64,000 nt of DNA. Source: Parus major (Eukaryota; Chordata; Aves; Passeriformes; Paridae). The stretch is from contig NC_031791.1 of NCBI RefSeq assembly GCF_001522545.3, positions 2,937,426-3,001,425 on the forward strand, in the 5' to 3' direction. Shown piece after piece: positions 11,557 to 53,268 of this stretch; within the stretch, counting starts at the first letter, position 1, and each line of letters starts with the position of its first letter. Both the position numbers and the translations under genes were made by a program. The notes below the pieces were generated by a model that ran no database searches, was not told the DNA's origin, and was given only the letters and a program-made list of their open reading frames with translations.

Positions 11557-14011
11557 AATTATTTCATCTCTTAAACCAGTGGAAGGTTCTTTGTGGCCAA
11601 CAGTTTGTAGTTTTGAAGGAACCATAGGTGAATGTTTTAAACGGTGCTAAAAATAATCTTGCCATGACTCCAGTCCTCTTTCCTGCACATGTTTGGTTGA
11701 AAGCTTTTTGCCAGGAAAACCGTATTTGTTCTTTCATGGAAGAGTCCATAGCCCACTATAAGACTGAGCTGTCCAGTTCTATTTTCCCAAGAATCTTTGC
11801 CATTCTCCAGCCTTGGGAAAGAGGAGCACAGGCTCAAGTTGTCTGTTGGTGCATGTGAGACAAGTTTAACTGCTGAATTTGTATCAGGGAACTTGAAACT
11901 TGTGATTACAGTGAAACTAATTGTTGATGAACATTGAAACTAATTGTTACCAAACAGAACATGACCTCCCAGGGTCTCACTGGGTGAGTTGTGTTGATGT
12001 CCGACTGTTCTTCTGTTAGGGAATGAAAATTATCTGTGAATTTCTTAGACCCGTGTCTTTCAAACACAGGCTCCAGGAGTTTTATGGAATTGCTCACAGA
12101 AAGTACATAAACATGCAGGTCTTTGGGGGAATCAAATATTATCTAGCTGCAAAAAGTGTGAGGGGAAATGGCTGCATGTAGGACATTAACTTGAGAAATC
12201 TTGAATTAAGCTTCATTGCCAGTGATTGAAATGTTAGTGGACATAAGGAAACACTTTTACTCTATGAGGACGGTCAAGTGTTGGAGCAGGTTGCTCAGAG
12301 TCTGTCCTGTGCAGTCTGTCCTGGTGTCTCTGGTTTCTTCATGCTCACTGCCTTGACATGCTCCATTTATCTGTAGAGTTACTTGGTGTCACCTGCAGAA
12401 AAAGAGAATGTTGCCTTTTTTCTTCTCAAGCCTGTCAGTTACCCACCAAGGAATAACAAATATCCGGTCAATATAATCTTCATTGGTCTCAGGAAAAACA
12501 ATTTCTCTCTCTGTTGGCTAATTATTCCCTGGGTGCCAAGTCTGGAAGTCTCCATCAGTTATTGCTTCATGTGTCCCTTTAGCTTATGGAAAGCTTCTTG
12601 TCCTGTTAGCATTGACAACATTCTCTGGTCTTGCTGAAGTTGAGGACTTCAGTAAAATTTAGAAATGATCCAGGAAAGTGGTGTTGTCCTGGGCAGGTTA
12701 AGTTAGGAGAGGAAACACAACTTGTCTGTGAGGCATCATCCCAAAGCTGTTTTTGTGCCAAGATGTTCTTGAGGAGCATGGGGAGAAGTGAATCCTGAGC
12801 TGCTGCAAAGGCTGATGGAGCTTGTGAGGAGTGAGATTAGCAAACTGTAAATCCAGCACACAGAGATCTCCCAATAATTAATAAGGTCATGGAAGACCTG
12901 CATATCCCCATTCTCTTTCCCACAGTGGCTCAGTTCCCATTATACAGGAGGTCATGGGTTTGCATTCTTCCAAGTCTTGTGCCTAAGGCATAACAAGCAT
13001 TTCTTATAAAAATTATTTTCCTTTGTGTGGAGAAAATAAAGACTAATTTAATGATTTCTTCAGACAGGAGCTTAGCAGTTGGTGGTGTTTTCAGAATTGT
13101 TCTTTTCAGTATTAGAATCTCTGCAATTATTCCAGAAGCACATACACTGAAAATGGCATGTTGCAAATTTAATGGATAAGCAGTCACCATCTTATAACTC
13201 AATCCATGAATGAGCAGCAAACTAAAGAATAAAGTTTTTGCCTAAGACTGACAGAAGTTTATCTAATTTGATTTTTAATAGGTTTTGGTAAGTTTTTATG
13301 GCTAAATTGTTTTAGAGCAGGTTAATTTGTGCCCTAAAACAAACTGTTGTATATGCTAAGAAAACATTTACTAAATAAGATCAATATTAACTTGAAAAAT
13401 ATCTGCTAGTATGTTTTTTATGTAGTTTATAAAAATACTTATGGCAATTCAATTTTAATTTTTGTACAGTATCATTGTTTTAAACAGTTAATTGTTTTGA
13501 CTAGAATGTTTATTTATTTACAAAGTTGTCTATGACCCCTTGGACTAGACAAGACAGTTTGGGCTGTACTGAAATTTGACACTTGGGCTGATGGAAATTA
13601 ATGTGATATGAACAGGTGAACACTTGTGTGTCCACATCAATAAAACAGGTGTTTGCAAAAGATTTTTAATTTTGCATGACTGTAATTAAAAATTGAAGGA
13701 GATCATCTCCTTTAGGAAGTTTTTTTGCCGAATTGCTCCAGAATGGTACAAAGATGATGAAAATATTTCTCTGCCAAGGCTTGTGCACCTCTCAAAGGAT
13801 GTTTTAGTGTCATAATCTTTGAATTCTCTTTCCAAAAATGAGCATAATGGATCCCAGGCATTTAGATTAAGACTTTTCACATTGTGTAAAATACAGAAAG
13901 TCAGCTCTTTGTGCCCATTTCAAGGCCTTTTGCATCTTTAGGATTGTGGAATTTAATTCTGAAATCACTCACAATGTTCTTGAAGTGGTTATCTGAACTC
14001 TTCTCTCATTA

Positions 14012-14074
14012 GGGGTTGTAACTGGTTGATCTTTAAGGTCCTTTCCAATCCAAACCATCCTGATTCTACAACTG
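14012..14074 (+). mobile_element. Short CR1 3' end
   Basis: Sense-strand CR1 terminus containing ttgatctttaaggtccttt and ccaatccaaaccatcc, ending in a degraded 'gattctaca' repeat. Confidence 0.7.
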
Positions 14075-16344
14075 ATGACTCTTGTCATCAATTGTATCCC
14101 ATCATTCCTTCCAGAATGCCTTTCTCTAAGTCTTATACAAAGTTTTCTCTCAGGAACTTCAAGATTTTCTGTCAAGGACTGACTCAGTTCGGGTGATTTC
14201 CATCATCCATTCCATGAGTGTGGTAACAGCCTAAGAGCTCTTGGACCTCACATGTGCTTGTAACACTTGTTCTCTGGGATCCTCTAAACTATTTAAAAGG
14301 TTTCTGCAGCAGAGAATATTTAATTGAGGACATGTCAGCAGAACTAGGGGTGCTTGCAGTGTCCATCTACATAGCCTGTGTTTTACCTGTAGTGCCATTC
14401 TCTTTTCCTCTGGAAGTGCTCCTCAGAAATTCCAAGTGAAATAAAAAGCTTAAGAGACTGTAACTTGCTTTACCAAGCTGATCCAAAAATTAGGTCACGT
14501 GTCTATGCTTTCTGTAAATACTGATTGAAGAATGATGGTAATGTATTTAATTTTGATTACCATATTTTCTACTGCTTTAGATAAATTTGTTTAATTTTAA
14601 AAGCATCTGGAAGTATTATAGGGGTTACCTATACATTAGATAGTCTTAAAGTGTGCTGTGTCTAATGCCTTATAATTTTTTAGTAAAAAGAGTGTGATGA
14701 CCAATTGTTGTCATAACCAAAGCTTAATACATGGGTGGCAAACCCAGGACTTTAATTCTACATTTAGTCCTTTTCCCTTTTGATAGCTGGTCCACAGTCC
14801 CAGGGCAGGATAAACTGCTGCTGCCAGAATTCCTTAATTTCTTTTGGAAAGAGAGGAAACCTGAATCATTAGCCTAATAAACTAATGCTTAGTTGTCTAA
14901 ATTTAGGTGAGAAGAACTTGAAACAGAATTAGCACAACTATACAGAGCAATTCCCACAGGAGACATTTTGAAGTACTTCCTTTTTTATTATTATTATTTT
15001 AATAACTTATTTGTGTACTTCTGCAAATCTTGATATTTCTTAAAAGAGTTGAAAGTACATGAAAATAATTTCGTCTTTAAATGGTGCTGTTTGCTGAGAA
15101 AGCTTTATGAAGTACAGTTAATGCAGGCTATTAACAGGATTTTATTGTGTTTATTTGTGGAAAAGGCAAAAAGGAAGCCAGAGTTAGGAAGGTACTTTGA
15201 AGAATGAAGTAGATATTTTGTCTAAGGGCAGAAATACTGAAATAGAATTGGATGTACATCCAGGGTCTCCCATTTGAACCATCAATTGCTGTTGGCACTG
15301 AACTCTTCTTAGGAGAAGGGAAAGGACTTGCAGTACCTGATGGAGCTGAGCCCAGTCACCAGTGTGGGGCTGGGAGCACAAACAGGCTGAGCAGAAGATG
15401 GTCCTGCTGTGTTTGTCAACAAGCAAAAGGTGCTACAGTTGTAAATTTTCCCAATTTGTGCACAAAACCACCTTGTGGTTTTCTTAATTGAGGACAGATC
15501 CTAATGATGAGCAGAGAACTTCAGGTTCAAACAGTTCACTGTCTTTAAAAATTGATTTACAGTGGGTTTGGTTTATTTTTTCTTCTATTACTAATATAGT
15601 TAGTAGCAACTAATTACTAACATAGTTAATCATCTTTCTGGAAGAGACATTGAGTAGAGTTATCTTCCTGAGGTTCTACTGCTGCTGCTCCACCCTGAAT
15701 TGTCACCCTTGGTACTTAGTTGTTTTCCATGGACTGGCTTTCCCTAAAAGACACAGTGATGGCTTTCTCTTAATGAGCTGTTCAGCTTCTGAGCTAAATG
15801 GAATTAAGGAGATTCCATGCTTTGCCAAACAGCATCTTCTTGCTTGCCATACTTTTGAAACCTGTGGTCAAAACCACATTTGTAATCTGGACAGTGCTGG
15901 CCTGCTTGTGGAATAAGCTAAAATATGTAACTGAACTGAAATGCTTGGTTTCAAGTAAGTAACTGCTGAGCATCGCAGCATGAACATACATATTGTCACA
16001 GACCCTGCTCTGATATTGGGGATTTTTACATCCTTCTAATTTCATTTTATTTTCCTGCCTTATACTGTGAGAAACTGGAATTCTTTTTATTTCAGCTTAT
16101 TTACATCCTTAGTGTAACCAAAGTCCCAGCCTTAGTGGTTGTGTCTTACCAGCAGCAGAGAAGTTCAGGACAGAGCCAGGGGTGAGGTTTTGGGGGAAGT
16201 TGTTATTTGTTTGGAAACAAAATCTTTCTTGTGGATGTCTTGGTTTGTTGACTTGCTGTGTGGTTTGTGTCTGTGTGTGTTTCTTAAATGCAAAGCCCAA
16301 AGCACATCAAAATCTGGTGTCTTTGCAAAGACCATAGCAAGGAA

Positions 16345-16580
16345 ATTTGTTAATAACAGATATTAAGGAGAAATTCTTCCTTTTGAGGGTAGTGAATCCC
16401 TGGCACAGGTTGCCCAGAGAAGCTGCCCCCATCCCTGGAAGTGTCCAAAGCCAGGACTGGACAGGACAGGACTTGGAGCAACCAAAGATAGTGGAAGTTG
16501 TCCCTGGCCATGGTAGGGTTTGGAATAAGATGATCTTTAAGATCCTTTCCAGCCCAAATCAGTCTGGGATTCTCTTGATT
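16345..16580 (+). mobile_element. CR1 LINE 3' fragment
   Basis: Sense-strand CR1 3' end with ttgcccagagaagctg, ctggaagtgtccaaagcc and tctgggattctcttg at its terminus. Confidence 0.85.
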
Positions 16581-17644
16581 GCAAAGTGAAACCATTACAT
16601 GTGGAGCTGCTTCCTTCTTAAATCCATGATTTTGTGAGTGAATGGGAGACGGACTTGGATCCTCCTGTGTTTTTGTAGGTATAGATTAAACTCACCAATA
16701 TTCCAGAAAAAATAAGGCTCTCTGTGACTTCTGTGTTTGACAAATTCATCTTAGCCTCACATATGTTGGTAACACTATGCAGGTTCTGTGTGTGTGCTGG
16801 GTGGGTAAGCAACTGTAAAGTTTGTTTGGAATTGGCATGTGAATATTCCAAAAGTTCAGGAATATCAGAAAAGCCTGGTGACAGAAAGGGACGATAAACT
16901 TCCATGCTGAACTGCTTCCTGTGATTTCTGGTGAATCGTCCAGAATTTTTAAAACACAGAAATGAAAGGGGAGCAGCACATGCCTAAATCTTCTGTCCTG
17001 ACACTTAAAAATTGCAGATGTGTAAGTGAGGTGCAAGGTAAAACTGTATTTCTTAAACAGAATAGAGGGAGGCACAAGCAGCTGGGAAATGCCTGCTTTT
17101 AAACATGTACTGGAGCATGTTTGAGATTTGCCTTTAAAAACTCCCATCACCATCTCCACTGTATTACCCTCAGACTGGATTAAAAACAATCTTTTCAAGT
17201 GTTCAGCATGGCTCAGGGAACTCTCAGAGACACCTGAGCTGTCCCTCAGAGGGCTCTGAGCCCGTTCTGGGTGGGAAGGTGCCATGTCCCTGCCGGGGCT
17301 GGGGGTCCCAGAGCCGGCTAGCGGGGGGCTCTGCTCAGCTCTATGGCTGTGACCCCACCAGGTTCTCTTCCTGCCTCAGCTCTTCTTTTCCTGTAGCAGG
17401 TATCTGCAGCAGCCTGGCTCTTTGTTACCCTGTCTCTTCCCTCCCTAGGTGCTCTGAAGGTATGAATCCATAGGGCTGGCCGTGTTTCAGCGGGAAGCAG
17501 CTCCGGCAGGACCCGCTGTGTAATTCTGCACGTGCCACGCGGTTGGCTGCCTGCCTGGCATCCCTGCCAGGGCCGTGTCATGTGGAAAAGGTCAGGGGAT
17601 GCTTCCTGAGCTCACCCACCTGCCTCAAGAATAGCAATTCAAAT

Positions 17645-17760
17645 TTATTTTTTTTTTTCTTTTAATTATTTGTTTGTTGGGGGCTTTTTTGTGGCTTGGG
17701 GGGAGGGGGAGTGTTTGTTTTGTTGTTTGGTTTTTTTGTTTTCTGTTTTTTGTTTCAAAC
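17645..17760. repeat. T/G-rich low-complexity block
   Basis: A run rich in T and G, made of tttgttt-type words with an internal G stretch near 17695-17712. It looks like simple-sequence decay rather than a named element. Confidence 0.7.
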
Positions 17761-19017
17761 GGTGTCTTGTCAGTTGAATGAATTCTGGAGTGGGGGTAAT
17801 GCTGTGCATAGAGGGACAAGGAAATTATAGGCAAACTGAGAATCATCTCTGACTGTTTTTAATTGCAGTTCTCTTAACATCTGCTTCCTTTCCACAGTTT
17901 ACTTATGGGTATGTTAAAATCTAGGATCAAACTTCAGAAGCTTACTAGAAAGACGCGTCTGTGTGTATAAAGTACTTACACCATTTTGTTTATTTTTCAA
18001 TGGAATTCTCTGTCTTGCATACAAAACAATACTGTAGCCATAGGCAGCTTCTCTTTTTATATTGCACAAAAATAATCTATGAATAGTTTGATTTATGGAT
18101 GCCATGGCAGTGTTGAACACTGTTAAGTTATGGATCAGCTTTTTTAGTTATTTCAAATTAGCACATTGTATTGAATTGTAAATATGTGTCCTTTTGTCCC
18201 CTGCTCCCAGCAAAGCCAGGTTAGTGCTGAGGCCGTGACACTGCTCCCTTAGAGTCTCATATGCATCTATAAAAAACCAGTGATATATCTAGTGGATTTT
18301 TTTTTTTAATAAAAGCAATGCTGTCTTTATTTATAGAGTAGTTAATTTTAAGCAAGTCACATTGCTTTCATTGTTTTTTCACCATTTCTGTATTCTTGTT
18401 TCATTTCATTCACTCATTTATTTGTTTTTTACAGCTTGAGTAGGCAGAGAACTGCTTTGTGTGCAGTGCTAGCTAATGAGTCAGTCACTAAGAAAGGTAT
18501 AGCCTAAAACATTGAATTTCACTAATACCAAATTCAAACTGTTCTGTATTAAACTCTTATAGAGTTAAATTATTAAAACCACTAAGAATTATTATTCTCT
18601 GGCAAATATTGGCCAAGGTGATTAATGAAGGTGTTACAGAATATTGTATTATTGAGTTTTGTTTTACAACTGCAAGTATGTTTTGAGGACTGAGCTGAAG
18701 AGTTGAAGCCTCAGTATCTGAACAGAAAACTTTCTGTCCCTGAAACTTTCCTTTTGTAGTTATCAAGGACTTAATGTGGGTTGTCGAGGTACCTTTCTCC
18801 TTAGATCTGGCAAAAGTGACCCAGAGGAAATGCGATGTTTGTCCAAGTACTTTTGCTCCACTCCACTAAATCTTAAAAAATCTGAGCAGAAAAAATAAAA
18901 GGAATTAAGGGTGATGGTGGCTAATGAAAGGAGGATGACATAGGGAAGGGACTAGAAGTGTATAACTGAAAGAACACCCCACATTAATGCAGAAAAATAC
19001 CCCACATTAATGCAGAA

Positions 19018-19022
19018 ATATA

Positions 19023-19057
<35 letters not shown>

Positions 19058-19068
19058 ATATATTTTTT
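19018..19068. repeat. TA dinucleotide microsatellite
   Basis: Alternating T and A over about 50 bases, followed by a T run and a short GT/AC tract. It is adjacent to a 20-bp two-copy repeat (accccacattaatgcagaa) just upstream. Confidence 0.9.
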
Positions 19069-21391
19069 TTATTTTTCCGTGTGTGTGTAGGTACATATGT
19101 GTACACACACACAATCATCCAAACACTTCCCCTGGTTTTCTCCCTATGAATTTACACTATGTGGGAGTTCTGATGCTGTTCACAGTTAGAAACTAGATGG
19201 TGGCTTAGATAAGGCTGCTGGTACTGTCAGATGCTGGAGTTCCTGGTTTATAAATATTTCCAGGAAAAGCTTTTGACCAAAGATACAGATCTCCCTCTGT
19301 GTTTGAAAACCTTTTGAAGGAAGAAGATATCCAAGATGATCTCTTCTTTTAATAGCTTCACAAAATAACGAGTAAAGAAACAAAACAGGGTTGGTTTTTT
19401 CCCTAGGATAACCTTGTGTTTGTGAAGTGTATTAGATTCTTTCCAGGTAGATTGTGTTTTCCAGATTCTCCATAGTATTTATGGGAATCACTCATGCTCT
19501 TGTAGGTGGCCCCTTGTGCTTAGTGTTTCTTTGAATGAAACAGAGAGATCCACTCTGCAAAATGCATCCCTTGCTAATTCGAACATTCCTGGGGTTGTCA
19601 GCTGCTGGCAAAAGATTTGTTACCCCAGGAGAGGAGGAGTCCTTGGGGTTTGGATATGTAAGGCAAGCAGGGTTGTGTGGGACCTGGAATACTTTCCCCC
19701 AGGTAGTCTGGGTTTCAAAAGAGTTAAAGAATAACTTTGATACAAGCCTACTCTGAGAAAAGGGTGAGCTCATGCTTTATTTCAACTGAAAACACCCTTC
19801 ATCCTACCATCAAATTCTGTTGTGAAATTTTTTGAGAGGATAGAGAATTCCTGACAGGAAGTAAAAAAAGATCAAAGAAGGTCAGTGTAGAGTCAAGGAC
19901 CTGGGCTGTTGCTTTTGCCTCCCAAAACTTCATGCTCTAATATTATTATCAAATGGCAACAAGTTCCTTTCCATGTTCTCTAAAAGCAGCCCACCCCTGC
20001 TGTCCCTGTCCTCAGCAGCACATACAAACACTTAGTATATCCAGTATTTATGGGGATTAGTTTTACACCTGTGTAAACTTAGTTGACTGTGAACGGGCTT
20101 CTAGATCAACATTATACTTCCATCTCCCAGATCCCATGAGATCATTACAGCAAGAACAGAGCTCAGGCCTTGCAAACCTTCCTGGCAGGTGATTCCTTAC
20201 TCTTTCTCTGTAGATTACATGGAGAAGACTTGCATCGGCCTTGTGGAACTATAACCTTCTTTTGTTTTGTTTTGGTTCTTTTTTCACTTTTCCAGCCTCA
20301 AGTGTCTGCTTAGAGATACCAAAAGTTCTGGTGCAGTATCCAACTGATTTAATACCATGCTGGACAGGTCGTCACTATTCCATGTGTGTCCAGTTAAGCT
20401 AAAGGAGCTACCTTGTCTTTGCAGACCTGCAAGTGGTACTGGAAAGGGACTTTTTGCCATCAAATGACCTCTGGGACAGTCTGTTGTCATCTCTTTTTAG
20501 AGCTGGATGCTACCAAAGTGATAGTTCCCATGAAAGTCCTGAGAAATACTGGATTTATCAACTAAATGACTTGGGTTAAATGAAATTAGGGCTCATCGCT
20601 TTGCTGTCAAATCCCATTACTTTCCCTAAGATGGCTTAAGAATTGCAATGTGAGCAGGATCTACCAGGAAAGAAGTGTAGAGCTGGCAACGCAGAGAAAG
20701 GAGAGAGGGCTTAAATGAATTACTGTTATCTCTTGGGCAGAAAAGAAGGCTGCTCATGAGTTGGACATTCTGAAGGAAACTTTAATTATCCTTCTTCAGG
20801 CAGCATCCAAGCATGCCAACAAATTCAACATCTGTCAGAGGATGTTTAATGCAGACAGATTTTTGTGCAGCACTCAGCATCTGGTTCTTCTGTGCTCACA
20901 CTTACACTTGCTGTGTTGGGAAGTTAAGCATTGCATTTCCCTGTTCCAGGAAAAGGGACATTCCCTGTAAGAGAGGTGAAACCCTTGGATATGTGCAGCC
21001 CATGGTAGTGGGAGCTGCTTGTGCTCCTGGTTTTCATTTGAGATGTTCAGAGGGATTGAAGGCCTGTAGAGTATCAGGGCAGAGTCTGTGGCTTTGACCT
21101 GGTACCAGTATCCCAGGTAGAAGAGAATTGACGTTCCCTTCCCTCTTTCCTCTGGGAAGCAACACTATTTCTAAATTTTCCTTGTGTGCCTTTTCTATGT
21201 ATTCTGAACTCATTAGGGCAGGTTTGGCTTCTCAGTGATGTAACAGTCTTAATTCATAAAAATTTGCTTGGGGCAAGAAAGGAAGGAGGAAGAGGAATTA
21301 TGATCCTTCTGCTTGGTTTTGATCAGATACTTATTAGCAGAGTACATGTCAACTGACCAAGACAATGACGCAGTGCTTTCCTTTTTTTCAG

Positions 21392-48884
<27,493 letters not shown>

Positions 48885-50345
48885 CTGCAGTGGGGTATTT
48901 TTCTTTGAATACACATCAGAAGCACCAAAATGTGAATACGTCCAGCCTTTGGAAAATGTGTATCAAATAAGCCAAGATGATGTCGCCTACAGTCAGATTT
49001 TGTACTACATTGGATGTACAAACTGGAACTGGAAGGAAGCAAGCTGTGTAAGCTGCAACTCCCAACGTGTCCTGTAGCACCGATCAATCCTCAGAACAAA
49101 TCCAAGTGGAACTCACCTATTGGATTGGTGCATAAATCCTTTATCTGTTTAGGATTTTTAAAAGTTGTGAGATATTTTTAAGAAAAATGCTTGTGTAAAA
49201 CCTACCCTCACACTGTTGGGCATGGAGAGTTAGATTGTGGCTCAGGTGACTTCCCAGCCTGCTGGCTGACAGCCCTTGCTGCCAAGGAACGTGTGGAGAT
49301 CCTCGAGCTCTTCCAGAGGATACAAGAGAAAGGGGTGAGGTTTAGACAAACAGACACCTTCCGTTATAAATACACCTACACATACACTTCTGTATTTTTT
49401 TTATTTTTTTTTTTAACTGGGATCAAATGTTGGGAAGGCAGGAGTCACTGGCCATCCCAGTGGACAACTCTGGCTGCTGTTAACTGATCACACAAGGCCA
49501 GACACCCGCTCCAGGCTCACACCAACTCTCACTCTGTTGGAAGAGGTGCTGTAGGTCAAACTTCCGAGTGACCTTTTGGGGAATGTCCAGGGGGGGTTGT
49601 CCTGTGCAGAATCCCTTGCCCAGCCCAGTAGCTCTGCAGCCTGTCCATATAACCCAGCAAATACTGTGGTGCGCGGAAAGGTTATTTCCCTTAAGGCAGC
49701 TTTCCTTTCTCCTCTTTCCCTACTCCTATGGTTTTGATTATTTTGTAAGGCAAATCTAGAGAGGACTTTGTCATTTCAAACAGAAATACACACACACTCT
49801 TTCTCTTTCCACCTTTGCAATGCAGGCAGTGTTGTACAAAGGATGCAGTATTACTTCTGAAAACAGAACTGTGGTAGAAAATGACCATGTGTGTTTTTAT
49901 CCCACCCCACCCAAAGAGATTTAGTCATAGTGTTGGAAATTGAAAGAGATTTTTTTTTAAGACTTGGCTGTTACTGAGTCTTTTGGAAGAGAAAAGCTCC
50001 CATGTGATGTTTAGAGGACAGGACATTATCAGAGACTGTATGTCTGTTTTCTCAAGCTCTAGGTGTGTGTTTCTGATGACCAGTGGTCACAAATTCATTG
50101 GAAACCCAAACTATTTTTAAAGAGGAGAATTGTATGGTTTTTATCGAGCTCTGGTCAGTTATCCATCTTCTGTAACAGGGGTCTGATATTTGAGCTTGTC
50201 ACTAAAATTTCAAGAGATGAAAATCAACAGCCTTGAATAATATTTCAGATTTTTTGTTTTGTTTTGGTTGGTTGGTTTTTTTTAAATATTTTTTTAGCAG
50301 TTACAAAAGTAATTTAACAAAAATAAAATCAGAAAGTAGTCTATT
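48885..50345 (+). other. ZMYM4: ZMYM4 3'UTR (proximal, minimum extent)
   Basis: Sequence after the stop codon with no further open frame of note and U-rich stretches near 49386 and 50270. The first AATAAA on the + strand is at 50322-50327. Later signals at 51698-51703, 52045-52050 and 54085-54090 could give longer 3'UTRs; the human 3'UTR is about 2.5 kb, so the true end may be further downstream. Confidence 0.5.
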
Positions 50346-52860
50346 GACGTTGTGTACTCAGTAGTCCTGTCCCTGCCTGTAACAGATTTCACTGATGTAT
50401 TTTTTAATACAGAAAATTCTGTGAAAAGTAAAACCTGCCCCTGATTCTGACTGACCAAAGCCCATCTGTGTCTGTCATTTCTGAGCAAAGGTTCTGCTTT
50501 CTCCATGGTCTGGCATTCCCAGGGGAGATGTTTTTGCCACTCAGCACAGGCATTTTCCTGCCAGCTCAGTTCTTGTTCCATGAACACCAATCTGCCCCTC
50601 CCCATTGTCACATTAAATAGTGAAATTGCAGGCAGAGTGGTTTGCATTGGGAAAGTTCAGAGAAAACAAAGCCATTCTGGAATGATCAGTTTGTAGGGGA
50701 TTAAAAATGTCTGAGGGGTGTCTGCTGCACACAGGTGAGCCCAGAGCCTTGGTGGCTGTTACACAGGGGAGACTCCAGGAATTTCTGCGTCTCCTGGGCG
50801 GCTGCTGGGGGTGCAGCATGCTGTCCTTGCCTGCTCCTCCTTCCCTGACCCCCCTGGGAATGAGCATGGCAGTAGTGAGGACAGGCTGTGGGGAGGGCAG
50901 GCTTTTCTTGGGTGGGATGGTGTGAAAAATAATCCCAAAATTGAGTGTTCCTTAACAAACATTAACAGAAATATTCCCATAGAATAACATAGGATATTTG
51001 TACCTTATGAGAAACACATTTATTTCTTTGAACATTCTCACTGTCTCTTGTCTGGGAGCATTTTCTTTGAGGTCAATGTTTTGCAGACACTTAGAATGAA
51101 AGATACTTGCCCTTCAGATTCTCTCAGCAAGGCAAGTGATATCACTTTCACTGGCTGAGAGCAGAGTTGTTAAACATTGTGTGAACTCCCTTGACATGGT
51201 GGTTGTGACATAAGAAACATTTCATTGCAATTCCATAGTAATAATTAACACAGTAAGTAGTTGTAGTTTCAATTTCACTCCTGCTTGGAGGCCCTTTGGC
51301 AATGGTCTGCTTTTCCCAGGGTTTGCCTGGGCTGTATTTTCCTCTTGAGAGATTTCTTGTCAGCCCAGCTCAAGTTCACACTGATACACAGGAAGGATTA
51401 CCTTAAAGGATTAAAGTATATTTGTAGTTTATACACACAGGCTCCAAGTTCTGAACACAAACTTGTTTGTAATTGACATTTCTGATTGCTAAGCACACAA
51501 GATTTATTGAGATATTCTTTTAAACAGAAAAATCACACTGTGTCCTGCTGAATCCCAGAGTTAACTGGGCTGGAAAAGACCTTTGAGACCATCGAGTCCA
51601 CCCTGAGGCCCTGACACCAGCTTGTCAACCAGACCATGGCACTGAGTGCCACATCCAATCTTTTCTTAAACTGTAGTTTCTGTGTGGACAGAGAAGCAAT
51701 AAAGATGGGTGTGAGAAAAACAGAAAACTTCCTGCCACCAGAGTGGCAGCAGCTCCCAGTGCAGGGGGTGTTCAGTGCAAACCTGCTGCTCCATCCTGGC
51801 TTCAATTCACTTAAAGAAGGGAACTTGGGACACGTTGAAAGCCACAAAACTAGGTGCAAAAGGAAGTTATATTACCTTGGGAATTACTCTGTCAACTACT
51901 GCTAAAAAAGCCACCCCAGGATTTCTCTGGAATAGTTTCTAACTCCTTGGAGACTTAAAACAGCAGGAAATTCCTCATCACAGGTCCATAGGTGTGCTGC
52001 TGGTTCAGTGCCAGGGCTCACAGAGGTGACTCAGAGGAATGTGCAATAAAGGCTTTCTTTTTTTTTTTTGTAACAATTTCATTAACGTCCCAGTCCCCTA
52101 AGCAGCAGTTTCACTGTTGCCATAACAACCAAAGAACCCAGAACAAATGCTTGTGCACTGAATGCTTACTGTGCTTATAACCGTCTGGCATGGCTGGAGT
52201 TTTGCTCCCCTCAGCACTACAGGTTCCTCCCCATTCTTCCTTGACCTGTCATCCATTTTAAACATTCCAGAGGCAAAACAAAGACTTGCTGTCTCCATTA
52301 AAGAGCTGCTTCCTAGCAGTACTTCCCCTTGTTGCATCATCAGCCTTATAAGATGATATGTAAGAAATGTTTTGAGCCGTTGAGCTCCTGAGCATTAACT
52401 GTTGTTTTGTTGTTTTTACCTGTATATGAGCACCAAAAGTATGTAAAAATCATGGACCATTGCTGAGGAGAAAGGCTAGAAGGAATTTTGGGAGCACTGA
52501 AATAGGTGTGTTGTGCCTCTGAGAGCTGCAGGTCTTGTCTCACATTGTCAGAGCTTCATAACTCAACAGGTGATGTGACAGAGGAGTCCCCACAGGATCC
52601 CCTCCTTTGCCTTACAGGGAAATCCCTTTGGTCCAGCACCACAGCCACAGGGCTGGACAGGTAGGACTGACACTGCTTTTGCATCTTCCCCAGGAGGAAA
52701 CAACTGGCTTGGAAACAGTGGGGAGGTCAGATAGTTTTGCATGATATTACTGTACTTGTTATGAAGTTGATCCCAGCCCTTTTTTAGGTGGACTTTTTTA
52801 AACTAAGGGAGAAATCCCTCATTTAGTCTGACCACTAACACAAACTTCTTCCAGCAGCAG
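50346..52860. other. Distal 3'UTR or intergenic
   Basis: No coding exon recognised. Contains a minus-strand CR1 end at about 51535-51690 and two further + strand AATAAA signals. Whether it is transcribed as ZMYM4 3'UTR cannot be decided here. Confidence 0.4.
51535..51690 (-). mobile_element. CR1 LINE 3' fragment
   Basis: Plus-strand words 'gctggaaaagacctttgag', 'accatcgagtccacc' and 'atggcactgagtgccac' are the reverse of a CR1 3' region; the same words recur at 56285-56370. Confidence 0.8.
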
Positions 52861-52872
52861 AGCTATAAGAAC

Positions 52873-53268
52873 TTGCCTTTTTATCTCCAGTTTCCCCACC
52901 CAAGGAGCATTCCAGAAGTTTTCTGTTGTGTTATGCTTTCAGAGGGAACTGGTTTGGACATGCCAGGAAGAACAAGTGACAGAAGAGCTGTTGCAAGGTG
53001 CTGGGAAGGTGCTCTGGGGAGGCAGGTAATTGATGGTACATGGCAAAACACTAATATAAAGTCCCTAAGATTCATGGTTTTATATTCAAAACATCTCATT
53101 GAGGAGGTCCTTGATGCTCAGCCACTGGCACCAGTACTGGATCTGCTCCAGGAAGTGCTGCACAGATGCAGAATGGTTTTTAAAGTCATAAAGGCTCAAA
53201 GGAACTCGAGCAGCTCAGATTCCTCTAGCCACAGAACTGAAATGTCCATTGGACATCACATTACCTAA
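52873..53268 (+). other. Unexplained 131-codon ORF
   Basis: An open frame on the + strand preceded by a splice-acceptor-like ttatctccag at 52882-52891. The second half is leucine-rich and amphipathic (KHLIEEVLDAQPLAPVLDLL) and ends in a serine cluster. I do not recognise the family. It may be chance within a long ZMYM4 3'UTR, an exon of an unannotated transcript, or a decayed gene. Confidence 0.2.

Larger units (their letters stand above)
11425..21391 (+). other. Presumed ZMYM4 intron 1
   Basis: About 10 kb without supported exons, interpreted as the first intron because the next + strand exon (21392) continues a protein whose start is missing. It contains CR1 pieces (about 11492, 14015, 16347), a T/G low-complexity block at 17645-17760, and a TA microsatellite at 19018-19065. 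The open frame of 179 codons on the minus strand at 16746-17285 has no domain signature and is treated as chance. Confidence 0.55.

Noticed and set aside
16746..17285. 179-codon open frame on the minus strand
   Set aside because: No recognisable domain, no splice or promoter support, and it ends next to GC-richer sequence where chance frames are longer.
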